From Erwinia mallotivora (GTDB lineage Bacteria > Pseudomonadota > Gammaproteobacteria > Enterobacterales > Enterobacteriaceae): 64,000 bases of DNA. Both the position numbers and the translations under genes were made by a program. Below, piece after piece: positions 19,123-31,582 of the stretch. Below the pieces are notes generated by a model. The model was not told the origin of the DNA. It did not search any database and saw only the letters and a program-made list of their open reading frames with translations. Where the stretch lies: contig NZ_JFHN01000069.1 of assembly GCF_000590885.1 (NCBI RefSeq), positions 23,758 to 87,757 of the forward strand. Direction: 5' to 3'. Every line of letters begins with the position of its first letter. Positions within the stretch are counted from its first letter, which is position 1.

Positions 19123-21204
19123 TCAGACATGACTATATTGCTCTGTTTCCGGTAGCCAGCGCTCAATTAATGCCTGGGCCTGTTCCGGATAGTGTTGATG
19201 AATATGTCGGGCAATACGCTGAACTTCCGGGATCATTGCGCTATCGCGAAGCAAATTAGCAACTTTAAATTCTGCATTACCCGTCTGTCGAGTACCCAGC
19301 AGTTCGCCAGGTCCACGAATCTCCAGGTCGCACTGGGCAATGACGAAGCCATCATTACTGTCACGCAGCACCTGTAGGCGTTTTTGTGCTCCCTTACTCA
19401 GGGGAGTTTTATAAAGCAGTACACAGTGTGATGCAACAGAGCCGCGGCCCACACGCCCCCGTAACTGGTGTAGCTGGGCCAGGCCCAGTCGCTCAGGATT
19501 CTCAATGATCATCAGGCTGGCATTGGGGACATCGACGCCCACTTCAATTACCGTTGTGGCAATCAGCAGATGGATCTCCCCGCGTTTGAAAGCCTGCATA
19601 ATGTTTTGTTTTTCAGCGGGCTTCATCCGGCCATGGACTAATCCAACCTGTAGTGTCGGCAGTGCCAGTTTTAACTCTTCCCAGGTGGCTTCTGCTGCCT
19701 GAGCCTCCAGTTGCTCTGACTCTTCAATCAGGGTGCACACCCAGTATGCCTGGCGTCCTTCATCGGTACAGGCTCGTTTAACCCGTTCAATAATTTCGGT
19801 TCGACGCGTATCCGGGATCGCCACGGTAGTGACCGGCGTCCTGCCTGGCGGCAGTTCATCAATGGTTGAGGTATCCAGATCGGCATAGGCAGTCATGGCC
19901 AGGGTGCGCGGGATGGGAGTGGCGGTCATGATCAACTGGTGCGGATGGAAACCCTGCTCCTCACCTTTTTCACGCAGGGCCAGACGTTGATGGACGCCAA
20001 AGCGGTGCTGCTCATCGATGATGACCAGCGCCAGGCCGTTAAACTGCACCTGCTCCTGAAAAATCGCATGCGTGCCGACGATCATCGAAACCTGTCCACT
20101 GGCAATCGCTTCCTGCTGTGCCTGACGAGCTTTGCCTTTTTGTTTGCCAGCCAGCCAGCCGACTTCAATACCCAGAGGCGCAAACCACTGGCGAAAGTTA
20201 CTGGCATGTTGTTCGGCCAGCAGTTCTGTCGGTGCCATCAGTGCCACCTGTTTTCCCCAGGCAATCACATTGAGTGCGGTCAGGGCCGCAACCAGGGTTT
20301 TCCCGGAGCCGACATCGCCCTGTACCAGCCGTAGCATCGGGTAATTCTGTGCCAGATCCTGCTCAATCTCGCCGACGACACGTTGCTGAGCCCTCGTCGG
20401 GCGGAAGGGTAACGCAGCCAGCAATTTATCGCTCAGCTCATGCCGGGCAGGCAGTGGCAGGGCGTGGTGACGCTGGGCGCCAGCCCGTACCGCCAGCATA
20501 CTCAGATTATGAGCCAGTAACTCTTCCATAATCAGGCGGCGCTGTGCCGGATGCGTCCCGCTCTCCAGATCGGCCAGAGCCATATCAGGTGGTGGGCGAT
20601 GCAGGGTTCGCAATGCTTCCGGCAGGCTGATCATGCCCTTACTGAGTTCGGCTGGCAGCAGTTCGGCAATTGCGCAGGTATTGAGCAGCTCAAGGGCCTG
20701 ATCGGTAAGATTGCGCAGCGTGGCCTGGCGAACGCCTTCGGTCGTGGAGTAGACAGGGGTCAGCGTGTCCTGTAATTGCACGCCACCGTTTTCGCCCTGC
20801 ACACGATATTCCGGATGGATAATTTCAGCACCGCGCTGGCCGCGCTTAATCTCGCCATAAGCCGTCACCCGGCGACCGGCCGCGAGGCTGTTTTTCATTC
20901 CGGCATTGAAATTGAAAAAACGCAGGGTGAGGATGCCAGTCCCATCGCTAATCTGACAGGTCAGCATCCGCCGACGACCAAAAGTGATATCGCTTTGTAA
21001 TACCTCACCTTCAACGGTGGCGAAGATATTCGGCAGCAGATCGTTGATGGCATAAAGCTGAGTGCGATCTTCATAGCGCAGAGGGAGATGCAGCAGCAGG
21101 TCCTGTACGGTCACCAGGCCCAGTCTGGCGAGCTTCGCGGTCTGACTTGCGCCAACGCCGGACAGTGTGCTGAGGGGGACAGCATCCAGCAGGCGGCCTT
21201 TCAT
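19123..21204 (-). CDS. recG: ATP-dependent DNA helicase RecG
   Basis: 693 residues from MKGRLLDAVPLS, exactly the E. coli length; 12 more in-frame codons upstream are not used. The N-terminal wedge/OB domain binds branched DNA. The helicase core shows Walker A GDVGSGKT, the DEQH box DEQHRFG, TATPIPRT and QLRGRVGRG. It reverses stalled forks and processes Holliday and R-loop structures. Its start overlaps the trmH stop (ATGA, 21201-21204), so it is translationally coupled. Confidence 0.98.
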   Translation of the reverse strand: MKGRLLDAVPLSTLSGVGASQTAKLARLGLVTVQDLLLHLPLRYEDRTQLYAINDLLPNIFATVEGEVLQSDITFGRRRMLTCQISDGTGILTLRFFNFNAGMKNSLAAGRRVTAYGEIKRGQRGAEIIHPEYRVQGENGGVQLQDTLTPVYSTTEGVRQATLRNLTDQALELLNTCAIAELLPAELSKGMISLPEALRTLHRPPPDMALADLESGTHPAQRRLIMEELLAHNLSMLAVRAGAQRHHALPLPARHELSDKLLAALPFRPTRAQQRVVGEIEQDLAQNYPMLRLVQGDVGSGKTLVAALTALNVIAWGKQVALMAPTELLAEQHASNFRQWFAPLGIEVGWLAGKQKGKARQAQQEAIASGQVSMIVGTHAIFQEQVQFNGLALVIIDEQHRFGVHQRLALREKGEEQGFHPHQLIMTATPIPRTLAMTAYADLDTSTIDELPPGRTPVTTVAIPDTRRTEIIERVKRACTDEGRQAYWVCTLIEESEQLEAQAAEATWEELKLALPTLQVGLVHGRMKPAEKQNIMQAFKRGEIHLLIATTVIEVGVDVPNASLMIIENPERLGLAQLHQLRGRVGRGSVASHCVLLYKTPLSKGAQKRLQVLRDSNDGFVIAQCDLEIRGPGELLGTRQTGNAEFKVANLLRDSAMIPEVQRIARHIHQHYPEQAQALIERWLPETEQYSHV

Positions 21205-21899
21205 TTTCTGCGTACCGAAGCTTGCATTGTTGCCCACCATTCAGCATCGGCAACCACTTCACCCATGCCGTTAATTTCCGGGTAAGGCAGCCCTTTGTGT
21301 TTGGCGACGCGAGCCAGCACCGGATACCCTCCTTCAAACAGCAGACGCTGCTGCTCAGCGTACTCAAGCATGCTCTCGCCGCGCTGATACATTCCGGCAT
21401 TTTGTCGCTGACGCTGCGCTTCATAAAGGATCAACGCTGAGGCAACCGAAACATTCAGCGACTGAACCATGCCAGCCATAGGAATGATGATGTCCCGATC
21501 GGCAAGATCCAGTGCTTCCTGAGTGATGCCGGTTTTTTCCTGTCCCATCAGAATGCAGGTCGGGCGGGTGTAATCAACCTCACGGAAATCGACGGCTTTA
21601 TCAGATAAATGCGTGGCGAGGATTTGCATCCCCCGACCTTTAAGCAGGCTGACGGCTTCTGCAATGCTGCGATGCGTTTTCACCTGCACCCAGCTGTTAC
21701 TTCCTGCTGCGGTGGAAACCATGGTGCGCATCCGGCAACCAGGCCAGACAGCATGAACTTCATGCACCCCGACCGCATCCGCCGTGCGGATCACGGCTGA
21801 GACATTATGAGGCTTATGAACCTGCTCCATACAAACGGTCAGATCATGCTGGCGGGCGGCCAGCATTTCGAGGATGCGGGCATAGCGTTGAGCATTCAT
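21201..21899 (-). CDS. trmH: tRNA (guanosine(18)-2'-O)-methyltransferase TrmH
   Basis: 232 residues, SPOUT fold. Visible motifs are VHKPHNVSAVIRTADAVG (motif 1, catalytic Arg), LMGQEKTGIT (motif 2) and IPMAGMVQSLNVSVASALILYEA (motif 3, trefoil knot and SAM). It methylates the ribose of G18 in tRNA D-loops. It lies 3 bases downstream of spoT and overlaps recG, the conserved rpoZ-spoT-trmH-recG order. Confidence 0.98.
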   Translation of the reverse strand: MNAQRYARILEMLAARQHDLTVCMEQVHKPHNVSAVIRTADAVGVHEVHAVWPGCRMRTMVSTAAGSNSWVQVKTHRSIAEAVSLLKGRGMQILATHLSDKAVDFREVDYTRPTCILMGQEKTGITQEALDLADRDIIIPMAGMVQSLNVSVASALILYEAQRQRQNAGMYQRGESMLEYAEQQRLLFEGGYPVLARVAKHKGLPYPEINGMGEVVADAEWWATMQASVRRK

Positions 21900-21902
21900 C
21901 GA

Positions 21903-24017
21903 CTAGTTTCTGTTGCGGTGAACTTTAATCACGTCAGGCATCACACGGATTTTACGCATGATATTTGCCAGATGAACGCGATCGTGGGCCGTCAGGCGGA
22001 TAAAAGCACAGTAAACACGGCCATCTTTCTCTTCCGTGTTCAGACTCTGAATATTGGATCCTGCGGTATTGATCGCAGCGGTCAGGTTTGCCAGTGCGCC
22101 CTGATGATTAAACATATCCACTTTGATCTCCGCGACGAACTCCTGTTCGGTGACCTTATCCCACTCTACTGCCATATATTTCTCAGGCTCTTTCTGGTAG
22201 CCACGAATATTACGGCAGGATTCATGATGGACTACCAGACCTTTACCGGGGCTGACATGGGCAACAATCGGATCGCCAGGGATAGGGCGGCAGCACTTGG
22301 CCAGCGTGATCAATACCCCGTCTGCACCTTTGATTGGTAACTTACCACGCGATGAGGTGGTGGGTGCGACAGGTGCAGGCTGTTCACTTTGCTGAAGATT
22401 TTTGGCCACCACCACGCTCATGGCGTTGCCCAGGCCGATTTCAGCCAGCAAATCATCCAGCGTCGCCAGCTTCATGCGTTCCAGCTCGTGCTTAATACTC
22501 TTTGGTGAAATTTCAGCCAGCTTCCGGCTGCCTCCCAGCGCATGATTCAGCAGACGACGACCAAGACTGACCGAATCATCACGCTTAAGATTTTTCAGCA
22601 GCTGACGAATTTTTGCTCGCGCTCTGGAACTGACGACAAAGTTCAGCCATGCCGCATTCGGGCGTGCGCCCGGCGCGGTAATAATTTCAACGGTTTGCCC
22701 GCTGGTCAGTGCCTGGGAAAGCGGATAAGGTTGCCGGTCGACGCGGGCACCAACGCAGGCATGGCCGATATCGGTATGCACGGCATAGGCAAAGTCGACG
22801 GGAGTCGCGCCGGCTGGCAGTTCGACGATGCGACCTTCCGGGGTAAAAACGTAAATCTCATCAGGAAACAGATCGGATTTCACGCTTTCGATAAATTCAA
22901 AAGAACTGCCCGCACTTTGCTGTAGCTCCAGCAGGCTCTGCAACCAGCGCTGAGCACGAATCTGCGCCGTGGTGCTGCTCTCACCCTGTTCTTTATAAGC
23001 CCAGTGCGCCGCTACCCCCATCTCTGCCATCTGATCCATATCTTCCGTACGGATCTGCACTTCAACCGGCACACCGTGTGGGCCGATCATTGAGGTGTGC
23101 AGGGACTGATAGCCGTTGGCTTTAGGGATGGCGATATAATCTTTGACCCGACCCGGACGGGGTTTGTAAAGGCTGTGCATTTGCCCCAGCACCCGATAAC
23201 AGGTATCCACATCGCGGACGATCACCCGGAAAGCATAGATATCCATAATCGAATGAAAACGCTGCTCTTTCAGATGCATTTTGCAGTAGATCGAATAGAG
23301 ATGTTTCTCTCGCCCACTGACGCGGCAGGCAATACCTGCTTCCTGCAAACGACCATCGATTTCAGAGAGGATTTTCTGGATCATCTCTTTACGGTTGCCA
23401 CGGGCGGCTTTTACCACTTCTTTAATGACGCGGTAACGGTTGGGATAAAGCGCTTCAAAACCCAGCTCTTCCAGCTCGGTTTTCAGGTGATGGATGCCCA
23501 GGCGATGAGCCAGTGGACTATAAATTTCCAGCGTTTCCAACGCAATACGGCGCTTTTTGTCCGGGCGTAAGGCACCCAGCGTGCGCATATTGTGTGTGCG
23601 GTCAGCCAGTTTGATCAGAATGACGCGGATATCCTGCACCATTGCCATGATCATTTTGCGGAAGTTTTCGGCCTGAGCCTCTTTTTTGTCACGGAACTTT
23701 AACTTATCGAGCTTGGAGACCCCTTCGACCAGCTCTGCCACGGTCTGACCAAACAGCTGTTCCATGTCCTGGTAGGTGGCGGGGGTATCTTCGATAACGT
23801 CATGTAAGAGCGCAGCCATGAGTGTTTCATGGTCGAGCTTCATTTCCGCCAGGATGCAGGCGACCGCAACCGGATGGGTAATGTAGGGCTCGCCACTGGA
23901 GCGCGTCTGTCCCTCGTGAGCATCACGTGCGACAAGATAAGCCTGCTTGAGGCGCTTAATCTGCTCCTCAGGCAAGTATTTTTCAATCAGTTGATTGAGG
24001 CTTTCAAACAGGTACAA
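21903..24017 (-). CDS. spoT: Bifunctional (p)ppGpp synthase/hydrolase SpoT
   Basis: 704 residues starting with TTG at 24017 (LYLFESLNQLIEKYLPEEQ), as in E. coli, with GGAAGG upstream; the frame is open for 35 more codons but without homology. Domains in order: HD hydrolase (HDVIED, about residue 72), weak synthetase, TGS (about 390-450), helical, and C-terminal ACT (about 625-704). It breaks down and makes the stringent-response alarmone. It follows rpoZ by 22 bases. Confidence 0.97.
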   Translation of the reverse strand: MYLFESLNQLIEKYLPEEQIKRLKQAYLVARDAHEGQTRSSGEPYITHPVAVACILAEMKLDHETLMAALLHDVIEDTPATYQDMEQLFGQTVAELVEGVSKLDKLKFRDKKEAQAENFRKMIMAMVQDIRVILIKLADRTHNMRTLGALRPDKKRRIALETLEIYSPLAHRLGIHHLKTELEELGFEALYPNRYRVIKEVVKAARGNRKEMIQKILSEIDGRLQEAGIACRVSGREKHLYSIYCKMHLKEQRFHSIMDIYAFRVIVRDVDTCYRVLGQMHSLYKPRPGRVKDYIAIPKANGYQSLHTSMIGPHGVPVEVQIRTEDMDQMAEMGVAAHWAYKEQGESSTTAQIRAQRWLQSLLELQQSAGSSFEFIESVKSDLFPDEIYVFTPEGRIVELPAGATPVDFAYAVHTDIGHACVGARVDRQPYPLSQALTSGQTVEIITAPGARPNAAWLNFVVSSRARAKIRQLLKNLKRDDSVSLGRRLLNHALGGSRKLAEISPKSIKHELERMKLATLDDLLAEIGLGNAMSVVVAKNLQQSEQPAPVAPTTSSRGKLPIKGADGVLITLAKCCRPIPGDPIVAHVSPGKGLVVHHESCRNIRGYQKEPEKYMAVEWDKVTEQEFVAEIKVDMFNHQGALANLTAAINTAGSNIQSLNTEEKDGRVYCAFIRLTAHDRVHLANIMRKIRVMPDVIKVHRNRN

Positions 24018-24039
24018 GGGCGAGCCTTCCGGCTGATGA

Positions 24040-24315
24040 TTAACGACGACCTTCAGCGATAGCGGTAACGGCCTGTAACTCTGCGGCTTCCTGCTCTTGC
24101 TGTTCCTGACGATCACGAACATCCAGAATCTGGTTAGTGATCAGTCCTTCTTCGATCTCACGCAGTGCGATAACGGTTGATTTATCGTTCTCTTCCGGAA
24201 CCAGCGGATCTTTACCGCCGACCTGCATCTGACGGGCGCGACGGGCGGCGACCAGAACCAGGTCAAAACGGTTACCAATTTTTTCTACTGCGTCCTGTAC
24301 GGTTACGCGTGCCAT
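24040..24315 (-). CDS. rpoZ: RNA polymerase omega subunit
   Basis: 91 residues, identical in length to E. coli omega, beginning [31 protein letters not shown]. It wraps the C-terminus of the beta-prime subunit, helps assembly and forms part of a ppGpp-binding site. It heads spoT-trmH-recG and sits 53 bases downstream of gmk. Confidence 0.98.
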   Translation of the reverse strand: MARVTVQDAVEKIGNRFDLVLVAARRARQMQVGGKDPLVPEENDKSTVIALREIEEGLITNQILDVRDRQEQQEQEAAELQAVTAIAEGRR

Positions 24316-24368
24316 AAGTGTGATACTCCACGGGTGACGAAATGACTGGGCATCATACTGAGTTGTCC

Positions 24369-25004
<636 letters not shown>

Positions 25005-25117
25005 TTAGCCAGTCAGAGTGCGAATTCTGCACAGTATACACGGCTGGCCCCTTTCATACAGCGTTTCAGGCGTTTTGCAGCACTATTTCTCTGATTATGG
25101 AAAGCATCTCGCGATGA

Positions 25118-27527
<2,410 letters not shown>

Positions 27528-27685
27528 AGTCTGAACCCGAAAATCATGATGACGTTAGTTTACCTGACAACCCGCCGTGACAATCATAATTGTCCGGTGA
27601 CATGCAGTTGCAAAACGACTTGCTGCGCCTGCGGCAAATCAAAGCACGGTGATGACTGCTGGCAGAGAGAGTAAAGCGACAGTGG

Positions 27686-27723
27686 TTTTGTTTCGTTCGC
27701 CAGCGTCAGCGAAACGAAACAAA
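27686..27723. repeat. 15-bp inverted repeat downstream of yjdM
   Basis: Left arm TTTTGTTTCGTTCGC (27686-27700), right arm GCGAAACGAAACAAA (27709-27723), 8-base loop, pairing nearly throughout with a one-base bulge. It is 32 bases after the yjdM stop. There is no T run, so it may be a Rho-dependent 3' stabiliser or a protein-binding site rather than an intrinsic terminator. Confidence 0.5.
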
Positions 27724-27754
27724 TCGTGCAGGGTGTATATAGCAAAAGAGCAGG

Positions 27755-28093
27755 TCAGTTTTTCTTAACGAACTCAGATTTCAGCTTCATCGGACCAAAG
27801 CCGTCAATTTTGCAGTCAATGTTGTGATCGCCTTCAACCAGCCGAATACCTTTAACTCTGGTACCGATTTTTAACGGTGTGGAGCTGCCTTTGACCTTCA
27901 GATCTTTAATCACGGTCACGTTGTCTCCGTCGGCTAACAGATTGCCGTTGGCATCTTTTACAATTAACGCATCTTCTGTTGCTGCTTCTGCGCCATCAGT
28001 CCAGACATGCCCGCACTCAGGGCAATTTAAAAGCGTACCATCCTGCCAGGCATATTCAGACTGGCACCTGGGGCACGGGGGGAGCGTTTGCAT
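27755..28093 (-). CDS. yjdM: Zinc-ribbon protein YjdM (PhnA family)
   Basis: 112 residues from the ATG at 28093. The N-terminal zinc ribbon has CPRC (residues 7-10) and CPEC (about 24-27). The C-terminal SH3-like PhnA domain is almost invariant ([29 protein letters not shown] to [15 protein letters not shown]). E. coli YjdM was once thought to be phosphonoacetate hydrolase, which it is not. Function unknown. Confidence 0.93.
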   Translation of the reverse strand: MQTLPPCPRCQSEYAWQDGTLLNCPECGHVWTDGAEAATEDALIVKDANGNLLADGDNVTVIKDLKVKGSSTPLKIGTRVKGIRLVEGDHNIDCKIDGFGPMKLKSEFVKKN

Positions 28094-28210
28094 GATAAAT
28101 CTCCGGTTTAATCCATAACGAAAAGGGGGGCATTCTAGCCTTTTGCCCGCTGGAAACCTACTGCTAACCTGGCCCTGAGGTAGCGTAACAATGAATTTTC
28201 GGTGAAACAA

Positions 28211-28267
28211 TTGACAGCCAGTAACATCGTTCATTATAAGGAACGACATTGGTCCTTATAAAGAACG
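28211..28267 (+). promoter_or_regulatory. Promoter with overlapping 15-bp palindromic operator
   Basis: TTGACA (28211-28216), 17-base spacer, TTATAA (28234-28239). The -10 lies inside the left arm of an inverted repeat: arms 28228-28242 and 28253-28267, core TTATAAGGA / TCCTTATAA, 14 of 15 positions paired, 10-base spacer. The next gene encodes an XRE-type helix-turn-helix, so autoregulation is likely. Confidence 0.75.
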
Positions 28268-28294
28268 AATGAGTTAATTTCAGGAGCGGCTGTT

Positions 28295-30271
28295 GTGGAA
28301 GATTCGTTATTATTGTCCAGTGAGTTTCGTCAGTCAGTCTCATTGAGCCTTGCGAGAGTGAGGAAATCGCGTGGGCTTTCACTGTCCGGGCTGGCTGAAA
28401 CCAGTGGTATCGGTAAGGCGACACTTTCCGGCATTGAGGCCGGACGCGGTAATCCAACGATTGAAACCGTCTGGCGACTGGCACATGCTCTTGGTGTGAC
28501 GTTCGGTGAGCTGATTTCTCAGGAACAGGACCAGTCGGTTGAGTCCAGTTCGTCTGGCGTCAGCGTTCGCCTGATTAACAAACAGTCTTCTCCCTTTGTT
28601 ATCGAAACCTACGTCATGGAAATGGCCCCGCATACCAAACGCCTTGCAGAAGCCCATATGCCCGGCGTTGAGGAGAATGTGGTGGTACTGAAAGGACGTG
28701 CGCTCACCGGGCCTCAGTCGGAACCGGTTTTCCTGAGCGCGGGTAAAAGTTGTAGTTTCGCCGGTGACACCCCCCATCTCTATCAAAGCCTTGATGAACA
28801 AACCTCCATGATGGTCAGTGTTATCTATCCTACGCTGGCTGAGGCTGCACCTGGAGAACATGACATTTATCGTGAATGGCCGGATACGGAAGATGACTGG
28901 TCCGGTTTACAGCAACAGTTTCGACGTCTGGCGCTGGAAAGCCGTCAGGGAATAAACGCTGTACGGCTTTGCTTTACTGACTGTGAGGATATCAGTCGCG
29001 CTGAAGAGCAGATCCGACAGCGATTATTGCCGGAATCACCGGGGATGCAGACCTTTTATGTCGAGGATCAGGGACCAAAATTAATTTGTCTCTCACGTGA
29101 GGGAAGTCATGCGCGGCTTGATGAGGGAATGCCAGAAAACCCGTTATTGCAGCAGGCGGTGGCACTGTGCAACCTCGCTATTTCACCCTGGGTCGGACTG
29201 GATGCTGCGACTTACGACAGACTGCAAAGCCTGGCGCGTTCAGACACCATCTGCCTGTCCAGCCTCGCCGCCGACGTGCTGACCCGTAATGGTCACCCCT
29301 GTGTGCCGTTGCGTGCTGCGCCCTGTTATGAGGTGACACCTACGGCCAGACGAGACAATGACACCGTGCTGTTTGAAGACCGGATTGATGTCGATGGCTA
29401 TGCGGTGTGGGAACTGGTACATCCTGCCTATGCCAAACAGTCCGTAGCGATTGCGCAGCAGTTGGTCGGTTATCAATTTTCTGGCGCGGCGCGGGTCATT
29501 GATATTGGTACTGGTCCGGGATTGCCGTTGAAGATGCTGCTGGAGTTGTTGCCAGAACTTCAGGTTACTACGGTGGACCCGAGTGAAACGGCGTTTAATC
29601 ATTTACAAAAGCTGTTCAGAGACTCTCCCAATGTGCATCCCTGTAAAGGCAGTATCACCGATCTTCCGCCGCCAGACAGGCCATTCGATGTGGCTATTTC
29701 AGTTGGCGCATCACATCACCTGGATACGCTGGCCTTTCTTGGTGCGACCAGACGACAGCTGGCGCAGGGCGGCATCTTTGTTGTCTCGGACGAAATGATT
29801 AGCCCTTTTTCCGGCATCAGGCAGCGAAAAATTAATCTGATGCAGCATCATCTGCAATATATCGCCGATACGCTGGTGCCTGTTTCAGTGAGTGAGCTCT
29901 CTCTGGATGAGCGACGTCTGGTTCATATGTTGCGTAAGGACGTCCCCCAGGCCTTATTTGAAGCCCGTACCGGTGACGAAGGGCGGGCTGAATACCGCTG
30001 CCGTCGTCTTCTGGAAGCGCTGCACAGCCTGAATTTGCCGCCGCAGCCTGCTGATTCCCTACAGGTCTTTTATCGCTTTCATATTCTTGAGCTGGAAGCG
30101 CTGGTTGCCGGACTCGACTATGAAGTTGAACAAAAGACTTCACCGGATTGCTTCTGCGACCTGGCGATGACTGCCGGGTTCAGCATTCAGCATCACCGTC
30201 GCCTTTATGCAACCTGCGGAAGAACAGACGGCGGTGCCGGAACGCATCTGTTTGTTTTAAAAGCGCTGTGA
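28295..30271 (+). CDS. XRE helix-turn-helix, cupin and SAM-methyltransferase fusion protein
   Basis: 658 residues, GTG start behind AGGAGCGGC. Residues 12-75 are an XRE-type HTH (LSLSGLAETSGIGKATLSGIEAGRGNPTIETVWRLA). Residues about 90-185 are a cupin-like sensor domain. The middle is unassigned. Residues about 395-520 are a class I methyltransferase domain with motif I VIDIGTGPGLPL and later FDVAISVGASHHLDTL. The first two parts are the layout of many ligand-sensing repressors. A methyltransferase on the same chain is unusual and may make or detect the regulated metabolite. It heads an apparent operon with azlC and azlD, which lie 5 bases and then a 17-base overlap downstream. Confidence 0.8.
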   Translation: MEDSLLLSSEFRQSVSLSLARVRKSRGLSLSGLAETSGIGKATLSGIEAGRGNPTIETVWRLAHALGVTFGELISQEQDQSVESSSSGVSVRLINKQSSPFVIETYVMEMAPHTKRLAEAHMPGVEENVVVLKGRALTGPQSEPVFLSAGKSCSFAGDTPHLYQSLDEQTSMMVSVIYPTLAEAAPGEHDIYREWPDTEDDWSGLQQQFRRLALESRQGINAVRLCFTDCEDISRAEEQIRQRLLPESPGMQTFYVEDQGPKLICLSREGSHARLDEGMPENPLLQQAVALCNLAISPWVGLDAATYDRLQSLARSDTICLSSLAADVLTRNGHPCVPLRAAPCYEVTPTARRDNDTVLFEDRIDVDGYAVWELVHPAYAKQSVAIAQQLVGYQFSGAARVIDIGTGPGLPLKMLLELLPELQVTTVDPSETAFNHLQKLFRDSPNVHPCKGSITDLPPPDRPFDVAISVGASHHLDTLAFLGATRRQLAQGGIFVVSDEMISPFSGIRQRKINLMQHHLQYIADTLVPVSVSELSLDERRLVHMLRKDVPQALFEARTGDEGRAEYRCRRLLEALHSLNLPPQPADSLQVFYRFHILELEALVAGLDYEVEQKTSPDCFCDLAMTAGFSIQHHRRLYATCGRTDGGAGTHLFVLKAL

Positions 30272-30276
30272 GCCGG

Positions 30277-30972
30277 ATGAAAAAAACGGCTAAACAGGCG
30301 CTGCTTGCCTCCTTACCGGTGGTTACCGGCTATCTGCCGATTGCTTTCGCCTTTGGCATGGCGGGAGTGGTTAACGGCGTACCTGGCACAATGGTGGTGG
30401 CGATGTCCGCTTTTATTTTTGCCGGGGGGAGCCAGTTTGTATTGCTGGCTGCCATGCAGGCCGGAACGGCATGGTATCTGGTGCTTGGATTGTGCGCGCT
30501 GATGGACGTTCGCCACCTGCTATACGGGGCGGTCATGGTGCGTCAACTGCCGGCAGGGTTGCGCAGGCAACTGCTGGCCGCCACCACGCTGACCGATGAA
30601 GTTTTTGCCACGGCGCTTGTCAGGATGCCGGACATCGTGATGGCTTCCCGCAGTCGTTGGCTGAGCTGGTTGGGAATATTCAGTTATTTATCATGGGTGC
30701 TTGGAACGGTATCAGGCGTGGTAGCCGGAACTCAGCTCAGCAAGGCTGTGCCATTGCTGGCAGAAGCCATGCCATTTGCTTTACCTGCACTGTTTGTGGT
30801 GCTGGTCCAGGAAAGTTTCAGTCCACGACATCGTATGCCGATTATTGTCTCTGTGGTGGTGGCAGGCGTGCTGTATCTGCACGGATTAACGGCGCTGGCA
30901 CTGATTGCTGGCGCGCTCTGTGGTTGTTGCGCGGTGTTTGTCAGAGGAAAGCTGAATGACTATGCACTTTGA
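30277..30972 (+). CDS. azlC: AzlC-family branched-chain amino acid exporter, large subunit
   Basis: 231 residues from the ATG at 30277. The AzlC/YgaZ signature is present (GYLPIAFAFGMAG, FAGGSQFVLLAAMQ, LMDVRHLLYGAVM) with about 6-7 membrane segments. Together with AzlD (YgaH in E. coli) it exports valine, leucine and related amino acids. It starts 5 bases after the methyltransferase fusion and overlaps azlD by 17 bases, so regulator, methyltransferase and exporter are one unit. Confidence 0.9.
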   Translation: MKKTAKQALLASLPVVTGYLPIAFAFGMAGVVNGVPGTMVVAMSAFIFAGGSQFVLLAAMQAGTAWYLVLGLCALMDVRHLLYGAVMVRQLPAGLRRQLLAATTLTDEVFATALVRMPDIVMASRSRWLSWLGIFSYLSWVLGTVSGVVAGTQLSKAVPLLAEAMPFALPALFVVLVQESFSPRHRMPIIVSVVVAGVLYLHGLTALALIAGALCGCCAVFVRGKLNDYAL

Positions 30973-31309
30973 TCAGGCGTGGGTGGCGATAATAGCAATG
31001 GGCATGGTGACCTGGTTGTTACGCTCGTTGCCTTTTATGCTCAATAAACGGGTGCAGGCTGATAAAAAAGCGGATCAGAACTCGCCAGTTTTTTCCGCGC
31101 TGGGGCCGTCGCTGTTGGCCGCCATTATGATTGTTACTTTGATCCCCGGCGTTCAGCAGGCCATGGCTTCTGGTTACGGCAGGGTAATGTGTTACGGAAT
31201 GGGGATTGTAATAACACTGGCAGCACTGCGTTTTACCAGAAATCCGGGTATTGCGGTGATTGCTGGAGTAGCGATGTATGGTGCAGGTCTGTGGTTCCTT
31301 ACCATATAG
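30956..31309 (+). CDS. azlD: AzlD-family exporter, small subunit
   Basis: 117 residues with about four membrane segments (IIAMGMVTWLLRSLPFMLNKR; LGPSLLAAIMIVTLIPG). Family AzlD/YgaH, the partner of AzlC. ATG at 30956 lies inside the end of azlC; a second in-frame ATG two codons later is possible. Confidence 0.88.
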   Translation: MTMHFDQAWVAIIAMGMVTWLLRSLPFMLNKRVQADKKADQNSPVFSALGPSLLAAIMIVTLIPGVQQAMASGYGRVMCYGMGIVITLAALRFTRNPGIAVIAGVAMYGAGLWFLTI

Positions 31310-31357
31310 CTGTGTTTGGTACAGTTTGCTGATTAACCTAAATCTGAGGAGCATTAA

Positions 31358-31582
31358 ATGAGCCAAAGCCAACAGAGGTTTTCTGATGAAACTGGCGCAA
31401 CTTGTTTCAGTGAGGCCAGCAATATGTTGTGTAAGGGAGATTACAGCCGTATCCGACTTGACTGGGAGGTGACCACCGATGAGTTCTTTCATCTGGTGTG
31501 GGACTGTGGAAATGTTCAGACTAAGGTGATTCGGGAGCGGGATCGTTTTTATGTCGTTGCGGGCCAGTGTGATGATGAATAA
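31358..31582 (+). CDS. Small hypothetical protein, 74 residues
   Basis: It starts with ATG behind GAGGAGC (spacing about 7) and has no membrane segment or signal peptide. The composition is acidic (DYSRIRLDWEVTTDEFFHLVWDCG; ends GQCDDE), with four cysteines spaced through the chain. Not recognised. It is the gene after azlD on the same strand, 48 bases away, and could be read through from that operon. Confidence 0.55.
   Translation: MSQSQQRFSDETGATCFSEASNMLCKGDYSRIRLDWEVTTDEFFHLVWDCGNVQTKVIRERDRFYVVAGQCDDE

Noticed and set aside
18739..19155. 138-codon plus-strand frame before recG
   Set aside because: It runs into the 3' end of recG, has no ribosome binding site and no recognisable protein features.
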